Positions 43,818 through 52,226 of a DNA stretch of 64,000 bases are shown here, piece after piece. The stretch comes from CBDBIG01 sp965205845 [NCBI: bacterium]. GTDB lineage: Bacteria > SAR324. Under the pieces are notes generated by a model. It was not told the origin of the DNA and did no database searches. It was given only the letters and a program-made list of their open reading frames with translations. Where the stretch lies: positions 434,001 to 498,000 of the forward strand of contig CBDBIG010000005.1 of assembly GCA_965205845.1 (NCBI GenBank). The letters run 5' to 3'. Positions within the stretch are counted from its first letter, which is position 1. Each line of letters begins with the position of its first letter. Both the position numbers and the translations under genes were made by a program.

Positions 43818-44126
43818 ATGACCATCGCATTTAACAGCATTCCTGTTGGCATCCAAGTGCCAGGGCAGTATGTGGAGTTTGACAGCAGCCAGGCGGGCAC
43901 CAGCACGCAAGTGCGCCGTATGCTGGTGATTGGTCACGTGGCCAGTGGTGGCAGCGCAAGCCCAGGCGAGGCGGTGCGCGTGGACAACGCCAGCGCCGTG
44001 GCGGGTTTGTTTGGCCAAGGCAGCCAGGTGGGGACAATGGCACGCGTGGCCAAGGCAGCCCATCGGCTAGGCGAGGTGTGGGCGCTGCCCCTGGCCGATG
44101 CAAGCGGCGCAGCCAAGGCAAGGTGA
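43818..44126 (+). pseudogene. Tail sheath protein (Mu gpL), N-terminal fragment
   Basis: The frame from ATG 43818 (MTIAFNSIPVGIQVPGQYVE, then DSSQAGTSTQVRRMLVIGHV and PLADASGAAKAR) matches the first 100 residues of Mu-like sheath protein, which normally has about 480. The frame then ends and unrelated short frames follow, so most of the sheath gene plus tube, tape measure and associated genes have been deleted. Confidence 0.7.
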
Positions 44127-44442
44127 TGTTAGGCGAGCAAAGCCTTAACCCCATGCAAGGGGTGGTGACAGGGGAGTGCGTGTGCGCTTTTACAGGCAAC
44201 CCACACCCCCAAGCCAGCCAAGTGGTGTTCGCCAAAAAGGAGGCCTAACCGATGCCCTTAAACCCAGAGGCTCAAAGCCTCTTTAATGAAAGAAAAAACT
44301 AGATGCGCTGCCCCCAAATGCAGCAGGCATTGAAAACTTACTCGCCTCTTGCGCAGACGGTGGTCGAACACATCCAAAATAACGCCAAGGTGGGCGTGCA
44401 AGGGGTGCAAACAGGGGGCGGGGCCGCCACGGGGAGGATCAC
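44126..44442 (+). other. Short fragments at the tail-gene deletion joint
   Basis: One frame (44126-44248) reads MLGEQSLNPMQGVVTGECVC and ends QVVFAKKEA; another near 44305-44442 reads QMQQALKTYSPLAQTVVEHI and VGVQGVQTGGGAATGRIT. They are probably ends of tail or baseplate genes (the second fits the end of a gp45-like protein by position) but neither is long enough to assign. Confidence 0.4.
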
Positions 44443-44824
44443 ATGAGCGACCTCGGATTAACCTTGAATAAGGAAGAAGGCACGGGCGATTTGACCCTCA
44501 AAAACGGGGAAATTGCAACCGATGCCCAAGGCCTTAAAACCGCCGTTATCGTCAGTCTGCTGAGCGATGCAAGGGCAAAAGAGGACCAGCCCTTGCCCGA
44601 TGGAAGCAACAAGCGCCGCGGCTGGTGGGACGCGAAAAAATACGCCCGCGACGGCACTCCGTTGCCAAAGGGAAGCCCGGCGCGCCCTTGATTGGCTTAA
44701 AAAGGAAGGCTTAACCCAAAATATGGAGGTCAAAACCCAGCAAAAGGGCGAGCAGATTGCCCTTAAACTTCAGGTAGAAGGCTTCGAAATTCTCTTGCAA
44801 CCCTTCGTATCACAAAGCGATTGA
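44443..44824 (+). pseudogene. Mu gp46-like baseplate protein, frameshifted
   Basis: First frame MSDLGLTLNKEEGTGDLTLK, NGEIATDAQGLKTAVIVSLL, then GWWDAK, stopping at 44691. A second frame supplies REARRALDWLKKEGLTQN and a C-terminal EILLQPFVSQ. Together they cover the gp46 family, a baseplate protein encoded just before gp47. The joint is close to AAGGGAAGCCC at about 44670. Confidence 0.7.
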
Positions 44825-45885
44825 CCATGCCATTCCAAACTCCGACTTTGCCCGAATTAAAGGCACGCGCAAAGGCAGACCTTGCCTTACAAATAGGGGT
44901 GTTGCCCTCGCGAGGGGTGGCCCATGTGTTAGCCAGCATCCACGCTGCCGCCATGCGCGGGCTTTACCTCCACCAACAAACCCTAGCCCAAGACCTCTTC
45001 CCCGACACCGCCCAAGCAGACGCCCTTGAACGCTGGGCAGGCATTTGGGGTGTCACCCGCACCCCGGCAGCCAGGGCAGTCGGTCAAGTGGTGTTTCAAG
45101 GTCAAGCAGGCGCTTGGGTGCCCCTTGGCTTAGGCTTGCAAAGCCAGCGCAACCAAACCTACACCACCAGCCAAAGCGGGGTGCTGGCCACCAACGGGCA
45201 AGCGACCCTCGCCGTGCGTGCTGATAAAGGCGGGGCGGCAGGCAACCTAGCAACAGGTAGCACGCTCACCCTAAGCAGCACCGTGCTCGGGGTTGAACCC
45301 GAGGCAAGGGTCGCAACAGGCGGGCTTGTCGGTGGCGCACCCCAAGAGACGGATGATGCCCTGCGCGCACGCCTGCTAGCACGCATTCGCGCCCAAGAAC
45401 GCCTTGGCAGCGTAGCCGACTACAAAGCCTGGGCTTTGGCCGTCCCTGGCGTTGATCGCGCCTGGGCTTTTGCCCATTACGGGGGCGAGGCAGGCGTGGT
45501 CGCCGTGTTTATCACCGTGCCCAGCACCAATGACGACCCCCGAGCCAACCCTGCCAAGCTGCAAGAGGTGCAAACAGCCCTCGATGCCCTGCGCCCAGCG
45601 GGCGCTGTGTTGCGCACGCTGACCCCAGCCTTGTTGCCTGTGAATGTCCAAGCAAGCATCGCCCCCCTCACCCCACCCTTGCAAACGGCTGTGCGAGCCG
45701 AATTGGCCAATGCCCTTCACCAAGCCGCCCGCCCTGGTGCCAGCCTGGCGCGTAGCGTGATTGAAGCGGCCTTTGCGAGGGTTGAAGGATTAACATCATG
45801 GAATATCACCAGGCCCCGCGAGGCAACCCAACCCGCAGCAGGCAACCTGCCCGTGCTGGGCACCGTTACGTTGAGGGCAGGCTAA
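44821..45885 (+). CDS. Baseplate J-like protein (Mu gp47)
   Basis: An intact 354-residue protein, MTMPFQTPTLPELKARAKAD, with LFPDTAQADALERWAGIWGV, GAAGNLATGSTLTLSSTVLG, DDALRARLLARIRAQ and SVADYKAWALAVPGVDRAW, all diagnostic of the baseplate_J family that forms the wedges of contractile tails. Length and ends fit Mu gp47 (about 360). Overlaps the gp46 stop and lies 1 bp before gp48. Preserved though the tail cannot be completed. Confidence 0.9.
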   Translation: MTMPFQTPTLPELKARAKADLALQIGVLPSRGVAHVLASIHAAAMRGLYLHQQTLAQDLFPDTAQADALERWAGIWGVTRTPAARAVGQVVFQGQAGAWVPLGLGLQSQRNQTYTTSQSGVLATNGQATLAVRADKGGAAGNLATGSTLTLSSTVLGVEPEARVATGGLVGGAPQETDDALRARLLARIRAQERLGSVADYKAWALAVPGVDRAWAFAHYGGEAGVVAVFITVPSTNDDPRANPAKLQEVQTALDALRPAGAVLRTLTPALLPVNVQASIAPLTPPLQTAVRAELANALHQAARPGASLARSVIEAAFARVEGLTSWNITRPREATQPAAGNLPVLGTVTLRAG

Positions 45886-45886
45886 A

Positions 45887-46414
45887 ATGACCAATACACA
45901 GACTTATACCCAAGCCCTCGCAGGGCTACTGCCCCCAGGGGCAGCTTGGCAAGGGCGCAATCTGCAAAGGCTGCTTAGCGCCTGGGCTACGGGTTTGGTG
46001 CGTAGCGCCAACAGCCTGCAAACCTTGCTAGGCGAAGCAAACCCAGCCAATAGCAGCGACCTGTTGCCCGAGTGGGAACGCCTGCTGGGGATTGTGCCCT
46101 TGGATAGTAGTAGCATTCAGGCAGAACGCCGCGAGGTGGTGTTGTCTCGCCTAGCAAGCGGGGTGCCCACCACCGATACAGCGCTCCTTGCCCTGGCTGG
46201 CGCGCTAGGCTGGAGGCTGGCCTTTACCTACTTTATCCCCGCACGCGTAAGCAAAGCGCGCCTTGGCACACGGGGTTATGGCGCACCTTGGGTGTTTGCC
46301 AAGCGCATCACGGGCACCCCCAGTCCTAGCGAAGCCGTAAACGCACAAACCCTACGCACCATACTCACCACCTACCAGCCCGCCCACGAAGCGTGGCGCT
46401 GGGTGCTAACCTAA
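45887..46414 (+). CDS. Mu gp48-like tail protein (DUF2313/YmfQ)
   Basis: 175 residues starting MTNTQTYTQALAGLLPPGAA, with WQGRNLQRLLSAWATGLVR, DLLPEWERLLGI and RREVVLSRLASGVPTTDTA. The C-terminus ends AHEAWRWVLT. It fits the short tail protein that follows gp47 and precedes the fibre gene, part of the baseplate periphery. Confidence 0.85.
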   Translation: MTNTQTYTQALAGLLPPGAAWQGRNLQRLLSAWATGLVRSANSLQTLLGEANPANSSDLLPEWERLLGIVPLDSSSIQAERREVVLSRLASGVPTTDTALLALAGALGWRLAFTYFIPARVSKARLGTRGYGAPWVFAKRITGTPSPSEAVNAQTLRTILTTYQPAHEAWRWVLT

Positions 46415-46431
46415 AAGGAGAAGTCAAAGGA

Positions 46432-47257
46432 ATGGCAACAAATACACCCGCCAATTGGGAAGAGCGCATTCCCCTTTTTGACGAGGGCGACCCCCTGACA
46501 GGGCGCGAGGCCACCCTGCTCACCGCCGATGGGCAAAATATCTGGCGTGCTCTGGCAATGGGCCTCGCACAAAGCCACGCCCTGCCCGCAAACGCGACCC
46601 ACGCGCAAATTATGGAGGCTTTTATGCAAGGCCACGCCCTTACAGGGGAAATCAAAACCTTTGGGGGGGCCGCTGCCCCCGGGGGCTGGTTGCTTTGCAA
46701 CGGGGCACGGGTTAGCAGCACCACCTACGCCGCCCTGTTTGGGGCGCTTGGGCAGCGATACGCGCCCGATGTGCTGCTGAGCGCTGCTTTTGCCCTCACC
46801 ACGGCAAGGAGCCTTGAAAGCATGGGCTTTTTAAAATGGGGACAGGGTGCGCTTTGAGGCCTACGACGCTACAGGCGCAGCGATTGACCTCCCCACCCCT
46901 TTGAGCAAAACCACCCCCTATACCCTGGGCATCGCCACAGATGCCACCCATGACTTTAGCCCGATCGATGCCAGTGGCACAGCCGTTGTTCCCACAGCCC
47001 AAAGCAAGGGGCGTCTCGTGATGTCTAAAGCGGACACCTTGACCCTCCCCGACCTGCGCGGGCGAACCCCCATTGGGGCCGGGCAAGGGGAAGGCTTAAC
47101 GCTGCGGGCGTTGGGCATACAAGGCGGGGATGAGGAAATGCAGGAGCATAGGCACTCATATCCGATTGGGGGTCGTCCAGTAAACGGGGGAATCCTATCT
47201 TACGTGGGGTGGGAAGAGGTAGCTTATGGGCCACTTTACACTACAACTACGGACTAG
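46432..47257 (+). pseudogene. Tail fibre protein with phage collar domain, frameshifted
   Basis: Starts at ATG 46432 with AAAGGAG upstream: MATNTPANWEERIPLFDEGD, then GGAAAPGGWLLCNGARVSS (collar domain) up to LESMGF. At the TTTTTAAAATGGGG tract (46830) the frame breaks and continues as FEAYDATGAAIDLP, LPDLRGRTPIGAGQGEGLTL and GIQGGDEEMQ. The homologue at 57858-58655 reads GFQNGDSVKFEAYD across the same place in one frame, confirming a small indel. The end (YVGWEEVAYGPLYTTTTD) differs from the homologue, the expected host-range-variable tip. Confidence 0.8.
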
Positions 47258-47326
47258 GTCAAAGCGGCAACATGCAGCCCTACCTGCCGCTTCACTACAT
47301 CATCAAAACTTAGTAAAGGTTTTTTT

Positions 47327-47743
47327 ATGGAACTCATCATTACCCAAAGCACGATTACCCTGGGCGGGTATAAGGCCAGTTTAGCCGACTTTGCCCAAGA
47401 TTACGGCCAGCGAGCCCCAGCCCCTGCGCATCCTGACAGTGCCCGTTCCTATCATCGAGGCGTGCGCCACGCATCCCACACCAAGCACGGCCAAACCGAT
47501 GGCGGGCCACTGGTTTGGGCCCAAGGCGATGCCATCATTGCAGCCCTGCCCACACTGCTTGCCAAGCAAAAAGCAAGGGAAGACGCGGCACAGGTTGCCT
47601 ACGAAGCCGAGCAAGCAGCGAGGGAGGCAAGCCAAGCCGAGCAAGGGGCAAGCCAGGCCGAACAAGGGGCAAGCCAAGCCGAGCAACAAAGCCGCCAAGA
47701 ACAGGGGCAAGAACAGGGGCAAGAACAAGGCGGGGATGCTTAA
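47327..47743 (+). CDS. Tail-fibre-associated protein with repeated Gln/Glu tail
   Basis: 138 residues starting MELIITQSTITLGGYKASLA, with a conserved core DYGQRAPAPAHPDSARSYHR and a low-complexity C-terminus made of three ASQAEQG units (21-bp DNA repeat) and three EQGQ units (12-bp repeat). A related protein with a shorter tail is at 57492-57845. Position after the fibre gene is that of a fibre-assembly chaperone in other phages, but the family is not recognised. Confidence 0.6.
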   Translation: MELIITQSTITLGGYKASLADFAQDYGQRAPAPAHPDSARSYHRGVRHASHTKHGQTDGGPLVWAQGDAIIAALPTLLAKQKAREDAAQVAYEAEQAAREASQAEQGASQAEQGASQAEQQSRQEQGQEQGQEQGGDA

Positions 47744-47756
47744 AGGAAGTAAATCA

Positions 47757-48560
47757 TGAAAAGTTTTTTTAATAGAAAAGGTGGCAAGCGTCTGCTTGCA
47801 AAAAGGCTGGCGTAATTGATGGTCGTGCCACACACATGCTATTGCGAGCCCACCGATGAACCACTACCACCGCCTTATGAAAAAGCGAGGCGGGGGAGGG
47901 GGAAAACAAAACTATGAAAGGGAGAAGCGTTATGGCAAAGGCATCAAAAAAGCAGATAGCTCAATCAGGGTGCCTGTGGCTTATTATCGTGCTTGTGCTG
48001 GTAATGTGGTTTGGGGGGGGGGGGGGAGGAGGTATTTGAAAACCTCCAAAAACAAGACCCCCAAACTTTGACCGACATCCAGCGCGCCCAACGCTTTTTT
48101 TGCCTGCACAAAATGTCTTTTGACAGCGAAACTAGACAGTTTGGCTACTCAAAAAAACAGCCAACAATCACCCTGCAACCCTTAAAAATCCTTGAACAAG
48201 CCCACGCGGCCCTGAAAAGGGTGCATCTTGAGTGCTTGCCTTGGCAAGATGTGCTCACTCGCTACGATTCAAAAGAAACCTTGTTCTACCTTGACCCACC
48301 CTACCACGGGCACGAAAACGACTATGGCAAGGTTTTTTGTTGAGCGAGACTTTGAAAGTCTCGCAACGGTTAAAGGGCAAGGCAAGTTTCTCCTGAGCAT
48401 CAACGACACACCACAGATACGCGCGTGGTTTACGCAGTCCGACCGCTACCAAATGAAAACCCACTACACCCTAGGCTTGCATGCTGTTATTCGGGAAAAA
48501 ACAGGTAAGCGAATTGCTTTACACAAACTTAGCACCCGAGGCCATGCAAACTCTAATTGA
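47757..48560 (+). pseudogene. D12-class DNA adenine methyltransferase remnant (copy 4, DPPY intact)
   Basis: Begins MKSFFNRKGGKRLLAKRLA, stop, then VVPHTCYCEP. About 160 bp between 47850 and 48010 are replaced by other sequence including a run of 14 G (48013-48026). It resumes LKTSKNKTPKL / ENLQKQDPQTLTDIQRAQRF, FCLHKMSFDSETRQFGYSKK and DVLTRYDSKETLFYLDPPYH. After a further frameshift it ends ESLATVKGQGKFLLSINDTP and QIRAWFTQSDRYQMK. This copy alone retains DPPY and the true C-terminus, but it is broken in at least three places. Confidence 0.8.
47932..48039 (+). CDS. Possible small membrane protein ending in a G-tract-encoded poly-glycine
   Basis: ATG 47932 with GGGAGAAG upstream gives MAKASKKQIAQSGCLWLIIV LVLVMWFG and then six further glycines and Ile from the G14 tract before a stop. 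One clear membrane helix follows a basic N-terminus. It lies inside the broken methylase. It may be the start of a foreign phage gene cut by the junction; the glycine tail is probably an artefact of the tract. Confidence 0.35.
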   Translation: MAKASKKQIAQSGCLWLIIVLVLVMWFGGGGGGGI

Positions 48561-48841
48561 CCAAAGGGTTAAACAAAATATCTGCTTGCCCCATCAAACC
48601 CCACCCAAAATCCGAGGTCGGAAACTAAAGAAGCACTAAATCAAGCCTTGCACCAAGCAAAAAACATGCCAAAATAAAGAGACCCCAGAATGACCAGTGT
48701 CAAAGCATGTGTCCCAAAGTGTCAAAGCAAGTGTCCCTTTACACAGGGCACGCCATAGATTTTGCCCGTCTGCGGTGAGCACGGTGGGCAATTTGCCTTC
48801 CCCAGCATGGCTGGTGAGGCTAAAGCCCCTGCACAGGGCAT
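48561..48841. other. Phage debris with a minus-strand fibre scrap
   Basis: No intact gene. On the minus strand near 48745-48800 the sequence reads PTVLTADGQNLWRALCKG, matching the tail-fibre segment TADGQNIWRALAMG at 46520, so a 60-bp scrap of a fibre gene lies here in inverted orientation next to the end-site motif. Confidence 0.5.
48696..48737 (-). promoter_or_regulatory. Paired 22-bp motif, candidate right end of Mu-like remnant II
   Basis: Units AGTGTCAAAGCATGTGTCCC and AGTGTCAAAGCAAGTGTCCC start at 48696 and 48718, an exact 22-bp step. Read on the minus strand they fit the CACATGNTTTNNCACT consensus of the other sites. Orientation is opposite to the sites at 13043-13219, as expected for the opposite end of a transposable phage. 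Confidence 0.6.
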
Positions 48842-49037
48842 CCAAAGCCCAGTTGATATGCCCCGCAGAAGACTTTGCGGTGATTGCCACGGGGCAAAGC
48901 TTTTTGGTGTAGGCGTAGAGCCTGGCTTTACCTGCTTTTGCGCACCCAAAAGTGCGCCACGGCTCGGTGATGTGGTGTACGTGTTAAAGCCGAACAACCT
49001 TGCCCGTTTGGGGCTGGTGAAAGAACCGAGGCAGTAA
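48842..49037 (+). pseudogene. Repressor C-terminal fragment
   Basis: CPAEDFAVIATGQ in one frame and, after a shift, GVEPGFTCFCAPKSAPRLGD and VVYVLKPNNLARLGLVKEPR in another match the S24-like domain of the repressor at 37067, nearly residue for residue, on the opposite strand. The fragment ends at a TAA where the longer protein continues. Confidence 0.75.
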
Positions 49038-49104
49038 GATTGCGCAAAAAATAAAGGTCATGGTGGCGGCAATGCTGGAGCCTCCGGATACATCCCACCA
49101 AAAA

Positions 49105-49680
49105 GCCAGGGCGATGCCGCACCAGCAGCGCAGTTTTTTACGCGCCAGCCGAGCAAGTCAAGGCCAGCAGGTACGATTCCAGCGTACGCATCTTGGGCAA
49201 CCGCTTCTGGGCTCAAAAATTAAGCCCCCTACGCGAACAAGTACGTAACCGTGCCCTTTGACCCCGATGCCCCGCGCGATGGCGTGCAGGTTGAAAGGAG
49301 CGATGGGCGTCTGGTGTGCTTTGCGCCTTGTGTTGCCGCGGTTGGGTATACCGATAAAGCCGCCGCCAGCGCCCATGCCAAGGCGCAAAAACAGCACAAA
49401 AAAGCCACCAAAGAAGAACTGGCCGCCCAGCGCACCCTAAGTGCGGCCGAGGTGGCGGCGGGTTTGCCCCAAGGCAATCCCCCGCAAAAAGCACCCGCTG
49501 CCAAGGTCATCCAGGGCTTTTTCAAGCAACGCCAACCCAAAGAAGCCATCAGCGAGGCGCAAAAAGCCCGCTTTAATCAAGGGCTTGCAAACAGCATGGA
49601 AGCACCGGCTGCCGGGCGGGCGGTGGAGAGCATTGCACGTAAGACGAACCCACGGCATCGCGGACCAAAAAACTGTCTAA
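49105..49680 (+). pseudogene. Mu-like transposase C-terminal fragment
   Basis: Starts with QQRSFLRASRASQGQQVRFQ, the sequence at which the remnant at 13896-14640 ends, then in another frame NKYVTVPFDPDAPRDGVQVE, RSDGRLVCFAPCVAAVGYTD, and KAQKQHKKATKEELAAQRTL, followed by AAEVAAGLPQ. This fits the C-terminal domain III of Mu A protein that contacts the B ATPase and ClpX. An internal stretch (49190-49245) is frameshifted. Truncated immediately before the host aidB-like gene. Confidence 0.7.
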
Positions 49681-49694
49681 AAGGCGAACCCGTC

Positions 49695-51365
49695 TCAGGC
49701 AATGCCTTGGGCGCGGTCGAGGATGGTCTCGAAATCTGTTTCACTGGGCAAAGAACCGTAGGCACCGGACCAGTGCTCCCCCAGTCGTGACGCACAAAAC
49801 GCGTCAGAGATGGCGGGCGGGCTATATTGAACCAAAAGGGACCCTTGCCAGGCCAAGGCTATCATCTCCGTGACACGCCGGGCGCGGATCTCCATGTGTT
49901 CCAAGTTTTTCAATTCCGATTTTAGGTTCAAAATAAAAGCATCCAACCGCAAATTGCGCCCCATCGCCCGTTCAATCTCAGTCAAAAAAGCCGGCAGCAC
50001 CTTTGAATCGCGATGCATCGCCCGCAAAACATCGAGGCAAATGACATTGCCAGAACCTTCCCAGATGCTATTGAGTGGGGCTTCGCGATAGAGGCGTGGG
50101 AGAACACTTTCCTCAACATAACCCGGACCCCCCAAACATTCCAAGGCCTCGCCCACCAATCCCGGTGCGCGTTTGCAAATCCAGTATTTCCCAATTGCCG
50201 TTCCCATTCGGGCGAGGGCGGCCTCTTTTGGATCATGCTCTCCTTCACCAATGGCCCGCCCCAAACGCAAAAACAGTGCCGTTGCCGCCTCCGATTCAAT
50301 GGCCATATCTGACAAAACATTGCGCATTAGCGGCTGCTCAATCAGTTTCTTCTGAAAAGCCATCCGATGGTTTGCATGATGCAATGCCTGCACAAGTGCT
50401 TGCCGCATCAAACCCGCGGATCCAAGGCTACAGTGATACCTATTCGCATTGACCATCTCAATTATCGTCCGAACACCACGGCCCTCTTCGCCCAGCATTA
50501 CGCCATGCGCCTCCACCAGTTCCATTTCACTCGAGGCGTTCGATTTATTGCCCATTTTGTCTTTTAATCGCTGAATATAAAGGCCGTTCCGAGTACCGTC
50601 AGGGCGCCATCGAGGCATTACAAAACAACTCAACCCACTGTCCGTATAAGCCAAGGTCAAAAAGGCATCTGACATGGGCGCAGAACAGAAAAACTTGTGG
50701 CCGGACAAAGTGTAGGGAGCACCAGCCCCTTCTTCGGATTTCTCCGGACGCGCCCGCGTGGAATTCGCACGCACATCGGATCCCCCTTGCTTTTCCGTCA
50801 TGAACATTCCAATGGTCACACCATTTTTTTCTTCAGCCGGAATATCTCGTTTGTCGTACTCCTGGGATAAAATCCGGGGAAGCCATTCTTTCTCAACGCA
50901 CGCCGTCGCTTTTAAGGCGGGAATTGCGGAATAGGTCATTGACATGGGGCAGAGAACGCCGCCCTCCACCTGAATCAACAGGTAGTTTAAGGCACCGTGA
51001 GCCACATGGTTGCCTTCTTTGATATTATTCCAAGCAAACGTCGGCAGATCATTGCGGATGGCAAGATCCATCAGATCGTGATAGGCCGGGTGAAAATCTA
51101 CCTGATTGATCCGCATTCCATTGCGGTCGAATGCGCGAAGCTCTGGTGGCTGCCTATTTGCCTGGTTTGCTAGCTCAAAAGTCGCTTCAGTTCCCGCCTC
51201 TTTCCCAAAATCCAACAACAGTTGGGATGCCCAACCTGCACCATTGCGCGCAACACCTTCTTGCAATGCCAAATCGGTTTTATACAGATTCTGATCCCCA
51301 ATTGCAGGCGGCACATTGGTTACTTCGTGGGTCGGCAAACTGGAAATAGGACTACGTGCGCTCAT
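49695..51365 (-). CDS. aidB: AidB-like acyl-CoA dehydrogenase
   Basis: A 556-residue flavoprotein of the acyl-CoA dehydrogenase superfamily with the AidB-type extended architecture: HPAYHDLMDLAIRNDLPTFA at the N-terminal domain, GMFMTEKQGGSDVRANSTRA (flavin and substrate loop), YTLSGHKFFCSAPMSDAFL, and REAPLNSIWEGSGNVICLDV with the RxxxLNxIWEGSGN catalytic loop. In E. coli AidB is part of the adaptive response to alkylation and binds DNA through its C-terminal domain. Whether this relative does so is unknown. GGGGGGTT lies 3 bp before the start, possibly part of the ribosome-binding site. The 3' end abuts prophage sequence without damage. Confidence 0.87.
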   Translation of the reverse strand: MSARSPISSLPTHEVTNVPPAIGDQNLYKTDLALQEGVARNGAGWASQLLLDFGKEAGTEATFELANQANRQPPELRAFDRNGMRINQVDFHPAYHDLMDLAIRNDLPTFAWNNIKEGNHVAHGALNYLLIQVEGGVLCPMSMTYSAIPALKATACVEKEWLPRILSQEYDKRDIPAEEKNGVTIGMFMTEKQGGSDVRANSTRARPEKSEEGAGAPYTLSGHKFFCSAPMSDAFLTLAYTDSGLSCFVMPRWRPDGTRNGLYIQRLKDKMGNKSNASSEMELVEAHGVMLGEEGRGVRTIIEMVNANRYHCSLGSAGLMRQALVQALHHANHRMAFQKKLIEQPLMRNVLSDMAIESEAATALFLRLGRAIGEGEHDPKEAALARMGTAIGKYWICKRAPGLVGEALECLGGPGYVEESVLPRLYREAPLNSIWEGSGNVICLDVLRAMHRDSKVLPAFLTEIERAMGRNLRLDAFILNLKSELKNLEHMEIRARRVTEMIALAWQGSLLVQYSPPAISDAFCASRLGEHWSGAYGSLPSETDFETILDRAQGIA

Positions 51366-52226
51366 GGCAACCCCCCTTTAATGGTGTATTTTTATCCCGG
51401 GGTGCAATCATGGCACAAGTAACCACAAACAACAACCGTGGGCCCCTTCAAGCCAAGGTAAACCTCCGTATCAGCCGCCCTGAGGCATGCACGGGGCAAC
51501 TTTATGGGTGAAGTGCACCGCTCGGTGTTTCAATTTAAAAGTTTTACCACGGCCGTAATCCAACGGATTTGGGCCCCGTTTATTGAAAATTTTAAGGCGT
51601 CGGAAACGATGGGTGCGCGACTGGACGTGCGTGTATCGTGCCACCAGGTTTGCCGTGATGACCAGCGTGATGGGGCATTGTGAGCCTCAATTGAAAGGCG
51701 TTTTTCAAAGGTGATCGCTTGGGAGTGCTGGGGGCAAGTTTCAAGGGCTCTGGCAGGCAAGTGCTGGAGACTTCTCGCGTTTTGCCTTGGGGACCTAAAT
51801 AGCCACCCGCACCCAGGAAAGCAAGCCATGGTGGTGTGGGTCCCCAAAGTGCGCCTGTAGTGCTGGGGGAAGATGCCTGTGATGCCCTCAGATTTAGCCC
51901 AAGGAAGGGTGGTTGATGCCAAAGGGATTGACAGCAATGGGATTGACATAAATCCACGGCCTGCCAGACCTTAGATGATGCTGCATCGGTGCGTCCGATA
52001 ATCCTAAAATTGCCTTGAAACGCCCATCGAACTCACCACAATCCGCCCTTAAAAGCGCAACGATATGATTTTGCAGGCAATCATCGCATCATTCAGATAT
52101 GATCAGGCTAGAATGATAGAACTTATGCCAAGGTTTTTAAACACCTTGGATGTGGACTGAAAAGGCCATTTTTTAAACCGCCACCCCACCGTCTTCCCTA
52201 AATTAAAAAGCAGAGCCATCTTAATA
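51366..52226. other. Intergenic region with decayed ORFs
   Basis: About 860 bp. Plus-strand ATG 51504 opens a 59-codon frame, MGEVHRSVFQFKSFTTAVIQ and RIWAPFIENFKASETMGARL, which looks like a protein remnant (perhaps phage structural), but nothing around continues it. Just upstream ATG 51409 opens MAQVTTNNNRGPLQAKVN with a stop after 34 codons. The rest, to 52226, has no feature I can support. Confidence 0.4.
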
